The position numbers and the translations under genes are program-made. From Anaerobacillus sp. CMMVII (GTDB lineage: Bacteria > Bacillota > Bacilli > Bacillales > Anaerobacillaceae), in assembly GCF_025377685.1 (NCBI RefSeq), contig NZ_JACEHK010000016.1, positions 124,001-188,000 of the forward strand: DNA of 64,000 nucleotides, written 5' to 3'. Under the pieces are notes generated by a model. The model was not told the origin of the DNA, searched no databases, and saw only the letters and a program-made list of their open reading frames with translations. This document shows, piece after piece, positions 38,944 to 48,740 of the stretch; the stretch's first letter is position 1, and each line of letters starts with the position of its first letter.

Positions 38944-40230
38944 ATGAGCATTAAAGTAGAGGATGTAAATGTAAACGGAATTAATCTTCATACAATTGAA
39001 ACGAATAAATATAAAACAAATACAATTGTATTACATATTAAAGCACCGCTTGAAAAAGAAACAGTAACGGCACGAGCTCTGCTGCCTTACGTCTTACAAA
39101 GTGGTACACAGACGTATCCAACAAGATTGGAAATAAGAAGCCACTTAGACGAATTATATGGGTCAACACTTACAGTAGATGTAAGCAAAAAAGGTGAACA
39201 TCAAATTTTGTCGTTTCGAATGGATGTTGCGAATGAAAATTTCCTCAAAGATAAGACTCCATTACTTGAAGAGGCCTTAAAGCTGTTAGCAGAAATTTTA
39301 CTAAACCCAGTGAAAGAGGCTGGTGTTTTTCACTCAGCAACACTTGCTAATGAAAAGAGAAACTTAAAACAACGTATTCAATCAATTTTTGATGATAAGA
39401 TCCGTTATGCGAATATGCGTATAACAGAAGAAATGTGCAAACAGGAGCCATATGGTTTATCAGTATGGGGCTATGAAAAGGAAATTGATTCATTGACTAC
39501 CGATCAGTTATTTAATCAGTACCAAAAGATGCTTGAAAATGATCAAATTGATTTATACATTGTTGGAGATGTTTCTGCGAAAAATATTCTCCAGTTAGTT
39601 GAGAAATACTTCCTTTTTCCAAAACAACGAAAAGAACAAGCAACGAACAATTTAGACAAACAGGAAGTGAAGTCGATTAGCGAAGAAAATGTAGTAATCG
39701 AGGAACAGGATATTAAACAAGGGAAACTCCATATTGGGTTTAGAACCCATACAACATTTAATGATGATGATTATTTTGCGATGCAAATGTTCAACGGTTT
39801 ATTTGGGGGATTTTCACATTCTAAATTGTTTATCAATGTACGTGAAAAAGCTAGCTTAGCCTACTATGCTTCATCAAGATTTGAAAGTCATAAAGGCATA
39901 TTAATGGTCATGTCAGGAATTGAGTTTAAAAACTATGATCAGGCAGTTTCGATTATTAAAGAGCAACTAAAAAGTATGCAGAGCGGAGATTTTTCAGACA
40001 GTGAAATAGAACAGACAAGAGCAGTCATAAAAAATCAAATATTAGAGACTGTTGACGTGGCTAAGGGATATGTTGAATTACTGTATCATAATGCTGTGGC
40101 AACGAAATCTCTGACAATCGAGGATTGGCTTGAGGGCATCGATAAGGTTTCGAAGGAAGACATTATTAAAGTTGGTCAAAAAATCCAGTTAGACACCATC
40201 TATTTCTTAAAAGGAAAGGAGGAAAAGTAA
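38944..40230 (+). CDS. ymfF: M16-family protein YmfF, lacking the zinc motif
   Basis: A 428-aa insulinase-family protein. The N-terminal region reads LLPYVLQSGTQTYPTRLEIRSHLDELYGSTL, where an active member would have HxxEH, so it is probably a non-catalytic partner of YmfH. ATG 38944 is chosen because AAAAAAGGAG lies 8 bases upstream; the in-frame ATG 38908 has no such site. Its TAA is directly followed by the ymfH ATG, consistent with a paired active/inactive M16 heterodimer. Confidence 0.92.
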   Translation: MSIKVEDVNVNGINLHTIETNKYKTNTIVLHIKAPLEKETVTARALLPYVLQSGTQTYPTRLEIRSHLDELYGSTLTVDVSKKGEHQILSFRMDVANENFLKDKTPLLEEALKLLAEILLNPVKEAGVFHSATLANEKRNLKQRIQSIFDDKIRYANMRITEEMCKQEPYGLSVWGYEKEIDSLTTDQLFNQYQKMLENDQIDLYIVGDVSAKNILQLVEKYFLFPKQRKEQATNNLDKQEVKSISEENVVIEEQDIKQGKLHIGFRTHTTFNDDDYFAMQMFNGLFGGFSHSKLFINVREKASLAYYASSRFESHKGILMVMSGIEFKNYDQAVSIIKEQLKSMQSGDFSDSEIEQTRAVIKNQILETVDVAKGYVELLYHNAVATKSLTIEDWLEGIDKVSKEDIIKVGQKIQLDTIYFLKGKEEK

Positions 40231-41514
40231 ATGAAACAAATTGTATTTGAACAGCTTAACGAGACTTTATATCATGAAACTCTCGAAAACGGACTTGAAG
40301 TATATATATTACCAAAACAAGGATTTAATAAAACATATGCAACGTTTACCACTAAATACGGCTCTGTTGATAATCATTTTATCCCGATCGGAGAGAATGA
40401 ATCTTTAAAAGTTCCAGATGGGATTGCTCACTTTTTAGAGCATAAAATGTTTGAAGACGAAGAGGGTGACGTGTTTCAACTTTTTAGTAAGCAAGGTGCG
40501 TCTGCAAACGCATTTACAAGCTTTACGAGAACTGCTTACTTATTTTCAAGCACCTCAGAAGTTGAAAAAAACCTAGAAACCTTACTAGACTTTGTTCAAC
40601 ATCCTTACTTCACTGAAGAAAGTGTTGAAAAAGAAAAGGGGATTATTGGTCAAGAAATTACCATGTATGATGATAATCCTGACTGGCGTGTATACTTTGG
40701 TGTAATTGAAAATATGTATCAAAATCATCCTGTAAAAATTGATATTGCGGGCACGATTGCCTCAATCGATAAGATAACAAAAGACTTATTATATAAGTGT
40801 TACGAAACGTTTTACCATCCAAAAAATATGGTTCTATTTATTATTGGCTCACTACAACCTGAAGAAATTATGCAGCTCGTAAAAGCAAATCAAAGCAAGA
40901 AAACATTTAATGAAATGGGAACGATTGAGCGGATATTTGACGAAGAGCCAGCAGCTGTAGCGAAAAAGAAAGAAGTACTAAGGATGTCAGTGCACACGCC
41001 GAAATGTTTAGTTGGATTTAAAGAAAAACAACAAACGAAACAGGGAAAAGAGCTATTGAAGCATGAGTTAAGCATCAATGTCCTGTTAGATTTAATGCTT
41101 GGCCAAAGTTCCAAAAACTATGAAAAACTGTATAATGATGGATTAATTGATGACTCATTTTCTTTTGATTACTCAGCAGAATTAGGTTTTGGTTTCACAA
41201 TTATTGGTGGCGATACAAAAGACCCTGATCGATTAGTGGAAACACTTGAACAAATGATTAGCTCATTCATTCAAACGCCACTAGATGAAAAAGCCGTAGC
41301 GAGAGCGATTAAGAAGAAAATAGGAGCGTTTATGAGGGCAGTTAATTCGCCTGAGTATATTGCCAATCAATTTACCCGTTATCAGTTTAATGATATGAAC
41401 TTATTTGATGTTGTCGGAACACTAGAAGAATTAACGAAGCAAGAACTTGAACAAAAAGCAAAAGAGCATTTTGATCCAACAATGTTTACTGTTTGTCAAG
41501 TGCTCCCTAAATAA
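40231..41514 (+). CDS. ymfH: M16-family zinc protease YmfH
   Basis: A 427-aa insulinase-family peptidase with an intact inverted zinc site GIAHFLEHKMFEDEEGDVF (HFLEH, about residues 69-73) and the downstream EKEKGIIGQEITMYDDNPDWR containing the third ligand. ATG 40231 directly follows the ymfF stop, with AAAGGAGGAAAAG before it. Substrate unknown; the ymfF-ymfH pair resembles two-subunit processing proteases. Confidence 0.94.
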   Translation: MKQIVFEQLNETLYHETLENGLEVYILPKQGFNKTYATFTTKYGSVDNHFIPIGENESLKVPDGIAHFLEHKMFEDEEGDVFQLFSKQGASANAFTSFTRTAYLFSSTSEVEKNLETLLDFVQHPYFTEESVEKEKGIIGQEITMYDDNPDWRVYFGVIENMYQNHPVKIDIAGTIASIDKITKDLLYKCYETFYHPKNMVLFIIGSLQPEEIMQLVKANQSKKTFNEMGTIERIFDEEPAAVAKKKEVLRMSVHTPKCLVGFKEKQQTKQGKELLKHELSINVLLDLMLGQSSKNYEKLYNDGLIDDSFSFDYSAELGFGFTIIGGDTKDPDRLVETLEQMISSFIQTPLDEKAVARAIKKKIGAFMRAVNSPEYIANQFTRYQFNDMNLFDVVGTLEELTKQELEQKAKEHFDPTMFTVCQVLPK

Positions 41515-41536
41515 AACAAAAAGGTTGAGGAGAAAC

Positions 41537-42253
41537 GTGAAGTATGCATTAATTACAGGTGCAAGTGGCGGAATTGGACGTGAAATAGCCAAAGCCTTAG
41601 CTAGTCAGGGCTATTGTCTTTACTTGCATTATCATCAAAATGAAAATAGTGTTGACATTCTACAAGAGCAATTGACAAATACCAGTACCTGGAAGGTTCA
41701 AGCGGACTTAAGCACCAAAAACGGTTTATCTAAATTGATTGCTGAAATTACAACCCCAATTGATGTGCTGATCCTAAATAGCGGGAGTAGTTATGTCGGT
41801 TTAATGACTGATATGGAGGAAAATCAAGTTGAAGATATGATTCAACTTCACTTGACTAGTACCTTTTTATTAACTAAATCGTTATTACCTGGTATGATTA
41901 AAAAAAAATCAGGAAAAATTGTGGTAATATCTTCAATATGGGGAGTAACTGGTGCTTCGTGTGAGGTTTTATATTCAACGTTAAAAGGTGGCCTTAATAC
42001 CTTCGTGAAGGCTTTAGCTAAAGAAGTTGCCCCTAGTGGTGTTAACGTAAACGCAGTTGCCCCAGGAGCAATTGCGACAAATATGTTAGCAGATTTTTTA
42101 CCAGAGGATATCGATACACTATGTGAAGAAATTCCGATGGGAAGGTTAGGGAAGCCTCATGAAGTTGCAGATCTCGTGTCGTTTTTAATATCAAGCAAGG
42201 CTTCGTATATTAATGGTCAAATTATCAACATCAATGGTGCTTGGTATTGTTAA
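41537..42253 (+). CDS. ymfI: Short-chain dehydrogenase/reductase YmfI (FabG-like)
   Basis: A 238-aa SDR oxidoreductase with the cofactor motif LITGASGGIGREIAKAL, LILNSGSSYVG, the catalytic serine in VVISSIWGVTGAS, and YSTLKGG supplying Tyr and Lys, followed by NVNAVAPGAIATNM. GTG 41537 follows TTGAGGAGAAA; an upstream extension would lie inside ymfH. The substrate is not evident, and NSGSS replaces the usual NNAG. Confidence 0.92.
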   Translation: MKYALITGASGGIGREIAKALASQGYCLYLHYHQNENSVDILQEQLTNTSTWKVQADLSTKNGLSKLIAEITTPIDVLILNSGSSYVGLMTDMEENQVEDMIQLHLTSTFLLTKSLLPGMIKKKSGKIVVISSIWGVTGASCEVLYSTLKGGLNTFVKALAKEVAPSGVNVNAVAPGAIATNMLADFLPEDIDTLCEEIPMGRLGKPHEVADLVSFLISSKASYINGQIININGAWYC

Positions 42254-42352
42254 ATGAGCACGTTTCTTCATGGACCAAGTTAGTGAAGAATGAATAATTT
42301 TGATCTTCTTTTGACAAAATAACCTTGAAGTAAAATTCAAGGAGGGACAACA

Positions 42353-42610
42353 ATGTCTGTATTAGATAATTGGGAACAATGGAAAGGCTTTCTAGGTGAT
42401 CGCCTACAACAAGCTGAGCAAGAAGGTATGAACCAACAAGTAGTAAATGATGTTGCTTATCAAGTAGGTGAGTATTTAGCTCAACAAGTTGATCCTAAAA
42501 ATGAACAAGAACGAGTGTTAGCAGACCTTTGGAAAGTTGCTTCTGAAGAGGAACAACACGCTATAGCCAATATGATGGTTAAATTAGTTAAAAATAATCA
42601 AGGTATGTAG
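42353..42610 (+). CDS. ymfJ: DUF3243 protein YmfJ
   Basis: An 85-aa small acidic protein, MSVLDNWEQWKGFLGDRLQQAEQEGMNQQVVND, typical of the DUF3243 family found downstream of ymfI in Bacillus. ATG 42353 follows AAGGAGGGACA. No function is known. A strong terminator follows. Confidence 0.9.
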   Translation: MSVLDNWEQWKGFLGDRLQQAEQEGMNQQVVNDVAYQVGEYLAQQVDPKNEQERVLADLWKVASEEEQHAIANMMVKLVKNNQGM

Positions 42611-42619
42611 TGGGGTTTG

Positions 42620-42652
42620 GGGTGTTGCAATAGGCAACACCCGTTTTTTTTT
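42620..42652 (+). terminator. Intrinsic terminator after ymfJ
   Basis: GGGTGTTGC (42620-42628) pairs with GCAACACCC (42634-42642), followed by nine T. Confidence 0.9.
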
Positions 42653-42813
42653 CGAGTTGTTCTCTATGTTTCATTTCATTCAAGGTAGAAAAAATGTATA
42701 TTGTCCACAAGTATCGTATAAATCACTTTCATTCATGAAAAAAATGAATTATGATATAAAAAAGAGTATTTGTAAAGTAGTAATAAATGTATATCGTGAG
42801 AAGGAGTTGAACG

Positions 42814-43587
42814 ATACTGAAAAAGGAATGGTATTTAGAATATCAAATACATAAAAATAGACCTGGTTTATTAGGTGACATAGCATCCCTTCTTGGTATG
42901 TTATCAATAAACATTATTACGATTAATGGTGTTGACCACATGAGACGGGGAATGCTAATTTTAAGTGAAGATGATGAACAAATCGAGCGCCTAACGATGA
43001 TTTTAAACACAATGGACAATATTTCAGTGACAAAAGTTAGGGAGCCGAAACTTCGCGACCGTTTAGCTGTTCGACATGGTCATTTTATTGAACGAGATGG
43101 TGATGAAAAAAAAATCTTTCGGTTTGTTCGTGATGAATTAGGTATTCTTGTTGATTTTATGGCAGAGTTATTTAAAAAGGAAGGCCACAAACTAATTGGG
43201 ATTCGTGGTATGCCTCGAGTTGGGAAAACGGAATCAATTGTAGCTGCAAGTGTTTGTGCCAATAAGCGTTGGTCATTTATCTCGTCAACATTACTTAGAC
43301 AAACAATCCGCAGTCAGTTAGCAGATGACGAGTTATCTGAGAATAACATCTATATAATAGACGGAATTGTAACAACGATGCGAGCAACAGAGAAGCATCG
43401 TACGCTCGTAAATGATGTCATGCGGCTTAGCTCAACAAAAGTCATCGAACACCCTGACATTTTTGTTAGAGAAACAGAGTATACGTTAGATGACTTTGAC
43501 TACATAATAGAGCTAAGAAACAATCATGATGAAACCATTACTTATGAAGTAATCGACTCCGGTTTTTCTTCATTTGATATTAGTTAA
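42814..43587 (+). CDS. ymfK: YmfK-family protein (DUF3388), unusual start codon
   Basis: About 257 aa. The conserved N-terminus KKEWYLEYQIHKNRPGLLGDIASLLGMLSINIITINGVDH begins at 42820, with an in-frame stop at 42808-42810. Only ACG (42811), ATA (42814) and CTG (42817) are available as starts; AAGGAG at 42801-42806 favours ATA 42814 (7-base gap) or CTG 42817. ATG 42898 would delete the conserved first 28 residues. The start is an ACT-like region; later IGIRGMPRVGKTESIVAASVCANKRW looks like a P-loop (GMPRVGKT). A base error at the start codon is possible. Confidence 0.85.
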   Translation: MLKKEWYLEYQIHKNRPGLLGDIASLLGMLSINIITINGVDHMRRGMLILSEDDEQIERLTMILNTMDNISVTKVREPKLRDRLAVRHGHFIERDGDEKKIFRFVRDELGILVDFMAELFKKEGHKLIGIRGMPRVGKTESIVAASVCANKRWSFISSTLLRQTIRSQLADDELSENNIYIIDGIVTTMRATEKHRTLVNDVMRLSSTKVIEHPDIFVRETEYTLDDFDYIIELRNNHDETITYEVIDSGFSSFDIS

Positions 43588-43605
43588 AGTTGGTAGGTGG
43601 TAAGG

Positions 43606-44475
43606 TTGTCAGAATTAGGAAGTAGATTAAAGCAAGCAAGAGAAGAAAGAAAATTAACCTTGGAGGAGCTTCAAAGTATTACAAAAATTCAAAAGCGTTA
43701 TTTACTAGCGATTGAAGAGGGTAATTTAGATATGCTCCCGGGGCAATTTTATGCTCGTGCTTTTGTGAAAAGTTACGCAGAAGCAGTTGGAATTAATCCA
43801 GATTTAATATTTGAAGAGCATGCAAATGAACTCCCAGCCTCAAATAAAAAGGAAGCGGAAATTCCACCGCGAGTTCAAAAAAGAAAAACGGGTGGTACAA
43901 AAAAAACACAACGATTTTTAGCTTTGTTGCCTTCTGTAATCGCAGTTGTTTTTATCATGGCAATTTTAGTTGGCGTTTGGTATTTTCTACAGACTAATTC
44001 CACGGCCGATGAAGGGATTCCTAAGGAACAACTTCAATCTCCAGTAGAGGGTGGTAGGGATGAAGAAGCCCTTAAAACGGTTGAAGAGGAAACTGACGAA
44101 GAAGCAGTAACCGAGGAAGAAGTAGAAGAAGACCCCGTTGAAGAAGTTCCGCAGCAAGAACTAGTTGTAGTAGAAACAATAAGAAATGAAACGATTTATA
44201 ATTTGGTAAATGCTACTGAATTTACGTTCAAAATCGATCTCCAAGGAAAAAGCTATGTAGGAATTGATAATCGTAAGGGGAAGACTTTCCATGCTGCTAA
44301 TGTAGATGGTGGGAAATCGTTAAACTTTGACTTTTCAGAAGAAGAGACCATCCAGTTTAATTTTGGAGCGTCGAATAATGTAAACTTATTCATTAATGAT
44401 GAACCTTTTGAATTCCCTCAAGACATCGTTCATCAAAAGGTAACGTTTCATTTTCAACAAGATCCTACACAATAA
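43606..44475 (+). CDS. ymfM: RodZ-like helix-turn-helix membrane protein YmfM
   Basis: A 289-aa bitopic membrane protein: N-terminal Xre-type helix-turn-helix (GSRLKQAREERKLTLEELQSITKIQKRYLLAIEEGN), one membrane segment (FLALLPSVIAVVFIMAILVGVWYFL, about residues 104-128), then an acidic linker and a C-terminal DUF4115-like beta domain. This is the RodZ layout linked to cell shape. TTG 43606 is preferred because AGGTGG lies 5 bases upstream. A terminator follows. Confidence 0.92.
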   Translation: MSELGSRLKQAREERKLTLEELQSITKIQKRYLLAIEEGNLDMLPGQFYARAFVKSYAEAVGINPDLIFEEHANELPASNKKEAEIPPRVQKRKTGGTKKTQRFLALLPSVIAVVFIMAILVGVWYFLQTNSTADEGIPKEQLQSPVEGGRDEEALKTVEEETDEEAVTEEEVEEDPVEEVPQQELVVVETIRNETIYNLVNATEFTFKIDLQGKSYVGIDNRKGKTFHAANVDGGKSLNFDFSEEETIQFNFGASNNVNLFINDEPFEFPQDIVHQKVTFHFQQDPTQ

Positions 44476-44486
44476 CGATTAGTAAC

Positions 44487-44511
44487 GAGTCATCATTTGA
44501 TGGCTCTTTTT
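44487..44511 (+). terminator. Intrinsic terminator after ymfM
   Basis: GAGTCATCA (44487-44495) pairs with TGATGGCTC (44498-44506, one G-U), then TTTTT. Confidence 0.75.
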
Positions 44512-44535
44512 ATGGTATGATCTAGGAACATGCTA

Positions 44536-44640
44536 TTGATGTGTAATGGGTGAAGTTCATAATTACCTTCATCAAATTCAGATAGAACGGAATAGCTTTT
44601 ATAATGAATTCGTCAAAAAAAGCTAAAATTACACATCGAC
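44536..44640. repeat. Inverted-repeat element upstream of yajQ
   Basis: GATGTGTAAT near 44538-44547 and ATTACACATC near 44629-44638 bracket about 80 bases. Inside is TGAAGTTCATAATTACCTT, also present in the ymfC-ymfF gap. The whole looks like a small dispersed repeat or a leader structure; it is non-coding. Confidence 0.5.
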
Positions 44641-44689
44641 AAAGGATTATGGTAAAATTATATTCATGCTTAATGAAAGGATGATGAAT

Positions 44690-45184
44690 ATGGCAAAAGA
44701 GCATTCTTTTGACATTGTTTCGGAAGTAGAATTACAGGAAGTAGATAATGCAATTGTGCAAGCAGTGAAAGAAATAAAAACACGTTATGATTTTAAAGGT
44801 TCTAAAAGTAGTATTGAGCGTACTGGCGAACACCAAATTACAATTATTTCAGACGATGATTATAAATTAGAAAGTGTAATTGACATCTTACAAATGAAAT
44901 TTATCAAGCGTGGTTTGTCCCAAAAAGTAATGGATTTTGGGAAGGTTGAAAAGGCTTCTGGAGGAACAGTAAGACAGGTTATTTCTTTAGTCGCTGGAAT
45001 TAGTTCAGAACGAGCGAAAAAGGTTACAGTAGCCATTCGTGATTCAAAACTAAAAGTAAAGGCCCAAATCCAAAATGATCAAATTCGAGTAACTGCAAAA
45101 AACATTGACGATTTGCAAGCCGTTATTCAGTTAGTAAAGCAATTGGATTTAGAGTTTCCCGTTCAATTTGTCAACATGAGATAA
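44690..45184 (+). CDS. yajQ: YajQ-family nucleotide-binding protein
   Basis: A 164-aa DUF520 protein: [24 protein letters not shown], then [15 protein letters not shown] and [28 protein letters not shown]. Family members bind tRNA or nucleotides, and one was reported to bind cyclic di-GMP. ATG 44690 follows GAAAGGATGATGA. The place between ymfM and pgsA differs from B. subtilis, where the homologue is elsewhere, so this is a local rearrangement. Confidence 0.93.
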   Translation: MAKEHSFDIVSEVELQEVDNAIVQAVKEIKTRYDFKGSKSSIERTGEHQITIISDDDYKLESVIDILQMKFIKRGLSQKVMDFGKVEKASGGTVRQVISLVAGISSERAKKVTVAIRDSKLKVKAQIQNDQIRVTAKNIDDLQAVIQLVKQLDLEFPVQFVNMR

Positions 45185-45292
45185 ATAATACATAATCGTT
45201 TAGTTTACGACTAATAACTTAGTAAGAGTTAAGCGCAACTGTTTTCACTTGAGACTTGCGCTTATGCTCTTCTATTAATAGGGAGGGTACAT

Positions 45293-45869
45293 GTGAACAT
45301 ACCTAATAAATCACCATTTCTAGAATTATTCTTATTCCCCTATTTATGCTTTTTTACTAGCACCATTTAATTTAGGTGAATTATTAATCTTTGGGCATGG
45401 ATTACCTTGGGCGCACTTTATCGGTGCATTGCTTTTCATTCTTGCTGCAAGTACAGATTGGCTTGATGGTTTTTATGCTAGAAAATATAACTTAGTTACA
45501 AACCTTGGGAAATTTTTAGACCCACTTGCCGATAAGCTATTAATGACTGCAGCTCTGATTGCTCTTGTAGAATTAATGTTATTGCCTGCGTGGATTGCCA
45601 TTATCATTATTAGTAGAGAATTTGCTGTAACAGGGATCCGTCTAGTAGCAGCAGCTGATGGTCAAGTAATAGCCGCTAGTAATTTAGGGAAATGGAAAAC
45701 AGTGTTTCAAATTATTGCCGTATCTGCATTAATGTTACATAATATTCCTTTTGAAATCATTGGAATTCCTTTTGCTGATATTACCCTTTGGATTGCGACA
45801 ATTTTAACGATTATTTCAGGATGGGATTATTTCGTAAAAAATAAGCATATTATTCTGAAATCTAAGTAA
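45293..45869 (+). CDS. pgsA: CDP-diacylglycerol-glycerol-3-phosphate phosphatidyltransferase, two frameshifts
   Basis: Makes phosphatidylglycerol phosphate from the CdsA product; membrane enzyme. GTG 45293 follows AGGGAGGGTAC. One A is missing at 45308-45310 (restoring [15 protein letters not shown]) and one T in 45350-45355 (restoring [14 protein letters not shown]). The remainder is open to TAA 45867-45869. The CDP-alcohol phosphotransferase motif is complete: [20 protein letters not shown] then LDPLAD. Repaired length is 192 aa. Essential in relatives, so base-calling errors are likely. Confidence 0.92.
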
Positions 45870-45886
45870 CTGGAGGTATATTTCCT

Positions 45887-47146
45887 TTGAATGCTGAAAT
45901 TATTGCTATAGGTTCTGAGCTTTTACTTGGACAAATAACGAACACAAATGCACAATATATTTCAAGGCAGCTGGCTAATATCGGTGTCAATGTTTTTTAT
46001 CATACAGTTGTTGGGGACAATAGCGCACGACTTTCAGAAGCAATTGGACATGCGCAAAAACGCTCTAATTTAATTATTTTTACTGGAGGATTAGGGCCAA
46101 CTAAAGATGATCTTACGAAAGAAACGATTGCAGATTCAGTTGGGCGTTCGTTAGTCATTGACAATAAGGCACTCGAAAATATTGAGGCTTATTTTAAACG
46201 CCGAAATCGCGTGATGACTGAAAATAATCGAAAACAAGCGCTTGTGATTGAAGGCTCAATGGTCCTTCCGAATGATCATGGGATGGCTCCAGGGATGGCT
46301 TTTCAGGAAGGTGAGGTTAAGTATTTACTTCTACCAGGGCCGCCGAAAGAAATGCAACCAATGTTTACAACTTATGGCCTGCCGTTTCTCTTTTCGCAGC
46401 TTGATAAATCAGAACAAATCATCTCAAGAGTACTGAATTTTTACGGTATTGGTGAATCGCAATTAGAAACTGAACTCCTTGATTTGATTGAGGCACAAAC
46501 AAATCCTACGATTGCCCCCTTAGCTAAAGATGGAGAAGTGACGATTCGATTAACGGTTAAACATGAAAGTAAAACAGAAGGCATGAAATTGATTGAGGAA
46601 CTAGAAACGAAGATTATGTCAAGAGTTGGCGCGTTTTTTTATGGCTATGATGAAACGACTCTGACAAAAGAAGTTGCCCTTCTCTATAAGAAGCAAAACC
46701 TCACAATAGCAGCTGCTGAGAGTATAACCGGTGGACTCTTTTCAAGTGAATTGACTACACTGCCAGGAATTTCAGAAATCTTTAAAGGTGGAGTGGTTTG
46801 TTATAGTAATGAACTAAAACAAACGCTTCTTCAGGTTCCAAATGAAGTGCTTGAACAATTTGGTGCGGTTAGCGGGGAGTGTGCTAAGTCTCTTGCTGAT
46901 AACGTAAGAGATTTGCTCAGTACTGATGTAGGAATAAGTTTTACAGGAGTAGCTGGACCAATGCCAATCGAAGGTAAAGAAATAGGGACGGTTTTTATAG
47001 GAGTTTCAGAGGTAGGTAAAGAGACTAAAGTGTACCCAATCAGCCTAGCAGGAACTCGTGAACAAATTCAGAGCAGGTCAGTGAAATATGGCTTGTATTG
47101 TTTGTTGAAACAATTTCAAAAAGGTGGCAAAAATAATGTATTTTGA
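45887..47146 (+). CDS. cinA: CinA-like protein (competence/damage-inducible)
   Basis: A 419-aa protein with an N-terminal MoaB-like domain ([51 protein letters not shown]) and a C-terminal NMN-amidase-type domain ([44 protein letters not shown]). TTG 45887 follows TGGAGGT. Related CinA proteins are NMN deamidases or pyrophosphatases and are often co-transcribed with recA. The next start lies 11 bases inside its 3' end. Confidence 0.94.
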   Translation: MNAEIIAIGSELLLGQITNTNAQYISRQLANIGVNVFYHTVVGDNSARLSEAIGHAQKRSNLIIFTGGLGPTKDDLTKETIADSVGRSLVIDNKALENIEAYFKRRNRVMTENNRKQALVIEGSMVLPNDHGMAPGMAFQEGEVKYLLLPGPPKEMQPMFTTYGLPFLFSQLDKSEQIISRVLNFYGIGESQLETELLDLIEAQTNPTIAPLAKDGEVTIRLTVKHESKTEGMKLIEELETKIMSRVGAFFYGYDETTLTKEVALLYKKQNLTIAAAESITGGLFSSELTTLPGISEIFKGGVVCYSNELKQTLLQVPNEVLEQFGAVSGECAKSLADNVRDLLSTDVGISFTGVAGPMPIEGKEIGTVFIGVSEVGKETKVYPISLAGTREQIQSRSVKYGLYCLLKQFQKGGKNNVF

Positions 47147-48722
47147 TGATTTTCAAATATCAAATGATATTAAAAAAGCGATAAAAGAAATGGGCTTTGA
47201 AGCACCATCTCCAATTCAAGAAAAAGTAATTCCTGTTATTCTTGAAGGTGGTGACGTCATTGGACAAGCGCAAACCGGAACAGGCAAAACTGCTGCATTC
47301 GGAATTCCTTTGTTAGATAAGGTTTCTAGTGCGCCGTATGTACAATCGATTATATTAACCCCGACTAGAGAGTTAGCAATCCAGGTAGCAGGAGAGTTAC
47401 AAAAATTATCGAAGTTTAAACGGACACGAACGTTACCAATTTACGGTGGACAATCGATTGGTCATCAAATTCGTGCCCTAAAGCAAGGTGTTCATGTTGT
47501 GATTGGTACGCCAGGGCGTGTTTTAGATCATCTTCGTCGTAAGACCTTGAAATTAGATAGAGTTCATACCGTTGTCTTAGATGAAGCAGATGAAATGTTA
47601 GATATGGGATTTGTTGAGGATATTGAATCCATTCTTAAAGAAGTAAATGAGGACCGTCAAACGATGCTTTTTTCTGCGACAATGCCACAGGAGATTATGA
47701 AACTTTCCAAAAGGTACATGAAGCAGCCAAAAGTCATCTCTATTAATAAAGGCGAGGTTACAGCTCCGTCTATCGATCAAGTATATTATAAAGTATTAGA
47801 AAGAAATAAATTAGATTCTCTATGTAGAATCATTGATAGTGAAGAAATTGATTTAGGAATTTTGTTTTGTCGAACCAAAAAAGGTGTGGCTGAATTAACG
47901 GAAGCTCTTCAAGCTCGAGGCTACATGGCAGATGGCCTTCATGGTGATTTAACACAAATGCAACGAGATAGTGTCATGAAAAAATTCAGAGATTCGACGA
48001 TTGAATTCTTAATTGCTACCGATGTTGCAGCACGTGGAATTGATGTTGATAATGTAACCCATGTAATCAACTATGACATACCACAGGACCCTGAGAGTTA
48101 TGTGCACCGTATTGGTCGTACGGGTCGAGCAGGTAGAAAAGGTTTAGCGTTAACTTTAGTAACACCAAGAGAAATGAAGCACCTCCGTTCAATTGAATCG
48201 GAAATCAAGATGTCAATTCCTTCGGAAGAAATACCATCGATTGAAGATGTTGTAGAAAAACAACAAGCATCTTGGAAACAGCAGTTAATTTCTATTATTG
48301 AAGCTGATGAGGAACTTACATTCTTTGAGCCACTAGTTAACGAAATGTTAGGTGAATATCCATCTGAAAAAGTAGTTGCAGCGCTAATGAAGGTAGCCTT
48401 CCATCGCGAATTTACTGGGGAAGATGATAGCTATGACTTTGGTGATACAGGTGCTGCGAGTGGTATGGTTCGCTTTTTCATCAATGTCGGTAGGAATGTA
48501 CAATTAACACCAAAAATTGTGATTGATGAGGTCTCAGAGCTAGTTGGGATTCCTTCAAAGTCTATGGGTCGAATTGATATTTTTGAAAACTTTACCTTTA
48601 TTGAGGTTCCAGAGGATAGTGCACCATTTGTCTATGAGGCTCTACGTTACTCTAGGCTAAACGGTGCTCGTGTAAACCTTGAGCCAGCCAAACCAAGACC
48701 TAAAAGAGAAAAGAAATTTTAA
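47136..48722 (+). CDS. DEAD-box RNA helicase with DbpA-type C-terminal domain
   Basis: A 528-aa RNA helicase. Motifs in order: Q motif region ([14 protein letters not shown]), [26 protein letters not shown] in [28 protein letters not shown] and [13 protein letters not shown]. The C-terminal part [39 protein letters not shown] is a DbpA/YxiN-like RNA-binding domain, suggesting a ribosome-assembly role. ATG 47136 follows AAAGGTGG and overlaps cinA. In B. subtilis no helicase lies between cinA and recA. Confidence 0.93.
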   Translation: MYFDDFQISNDIKKAIKEMGFEAPSPIQEKVIPVILEGGDVIGQAQTGTGKTAAFGIPLLDKVSSAPYVQSIILTPTRELAIQVAGELQKLSKFKRTRTLPIYGGQSIGHQIRALKQGVHVVIGTPGRVLDHLRRKTLKLDRVHTVVLDEADEMLDMGFVEDIESILKEVNEDRQTMLFSATMPQEIMKLSKRYMKQPKVISINKGEVTAPSIDQVYYKVLERNKLDSLCRIIDSEEIDLGILFCRTKKGVAELTEALQARGYMADGLHGDLTQMQRDSVMKKFRDSTIEFLIATDVAARGIDVDNVTHVINYDIPQDPESYVHRIGRTGRAGRKGLALTLVTPREMKHLRSIESEIKMSIPSEEIPSIEDVVEKQQASWKQQLISIIEADEELTFFEPLVNEMLGEYPSEKVVAALMKVAFHREFTGEDDSYDFGDTGAASGMVRFFINVGRNVQLTPKIVIDEVSELVGIPSKSMGRIDIFENFTFIEVPEDSAPFVYEALRYSRLNGARVNLEPAKPRPKREKKF

Positions 48723-48740
48723 GAAAAATTAAATCAAGAT

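Noticed and set aside
42657-42854. A 65-codon + strand frame between ymfJ and ymfK
   Set aside because: It starts right after the ymfJ terminator without a ribosome site, overlaps the ymfK start in another frame, and shows no family features.
45293-45429. Programmed ribosomal frameshifting in pgsA (and other split genes)
   Set aside because: Two separate shifts would be needed in pgsA, no slippery heptamer plus pseudoknot is evident, and the same homopolymer-type losses occur in unrelated genes.
47136-48722. Calling the helicase cshA or dbpA by symbol
   Set aside because: The core is generic and the C-terminal domain only resembles DbpA/YxiN; no symbol can be given with confidence.
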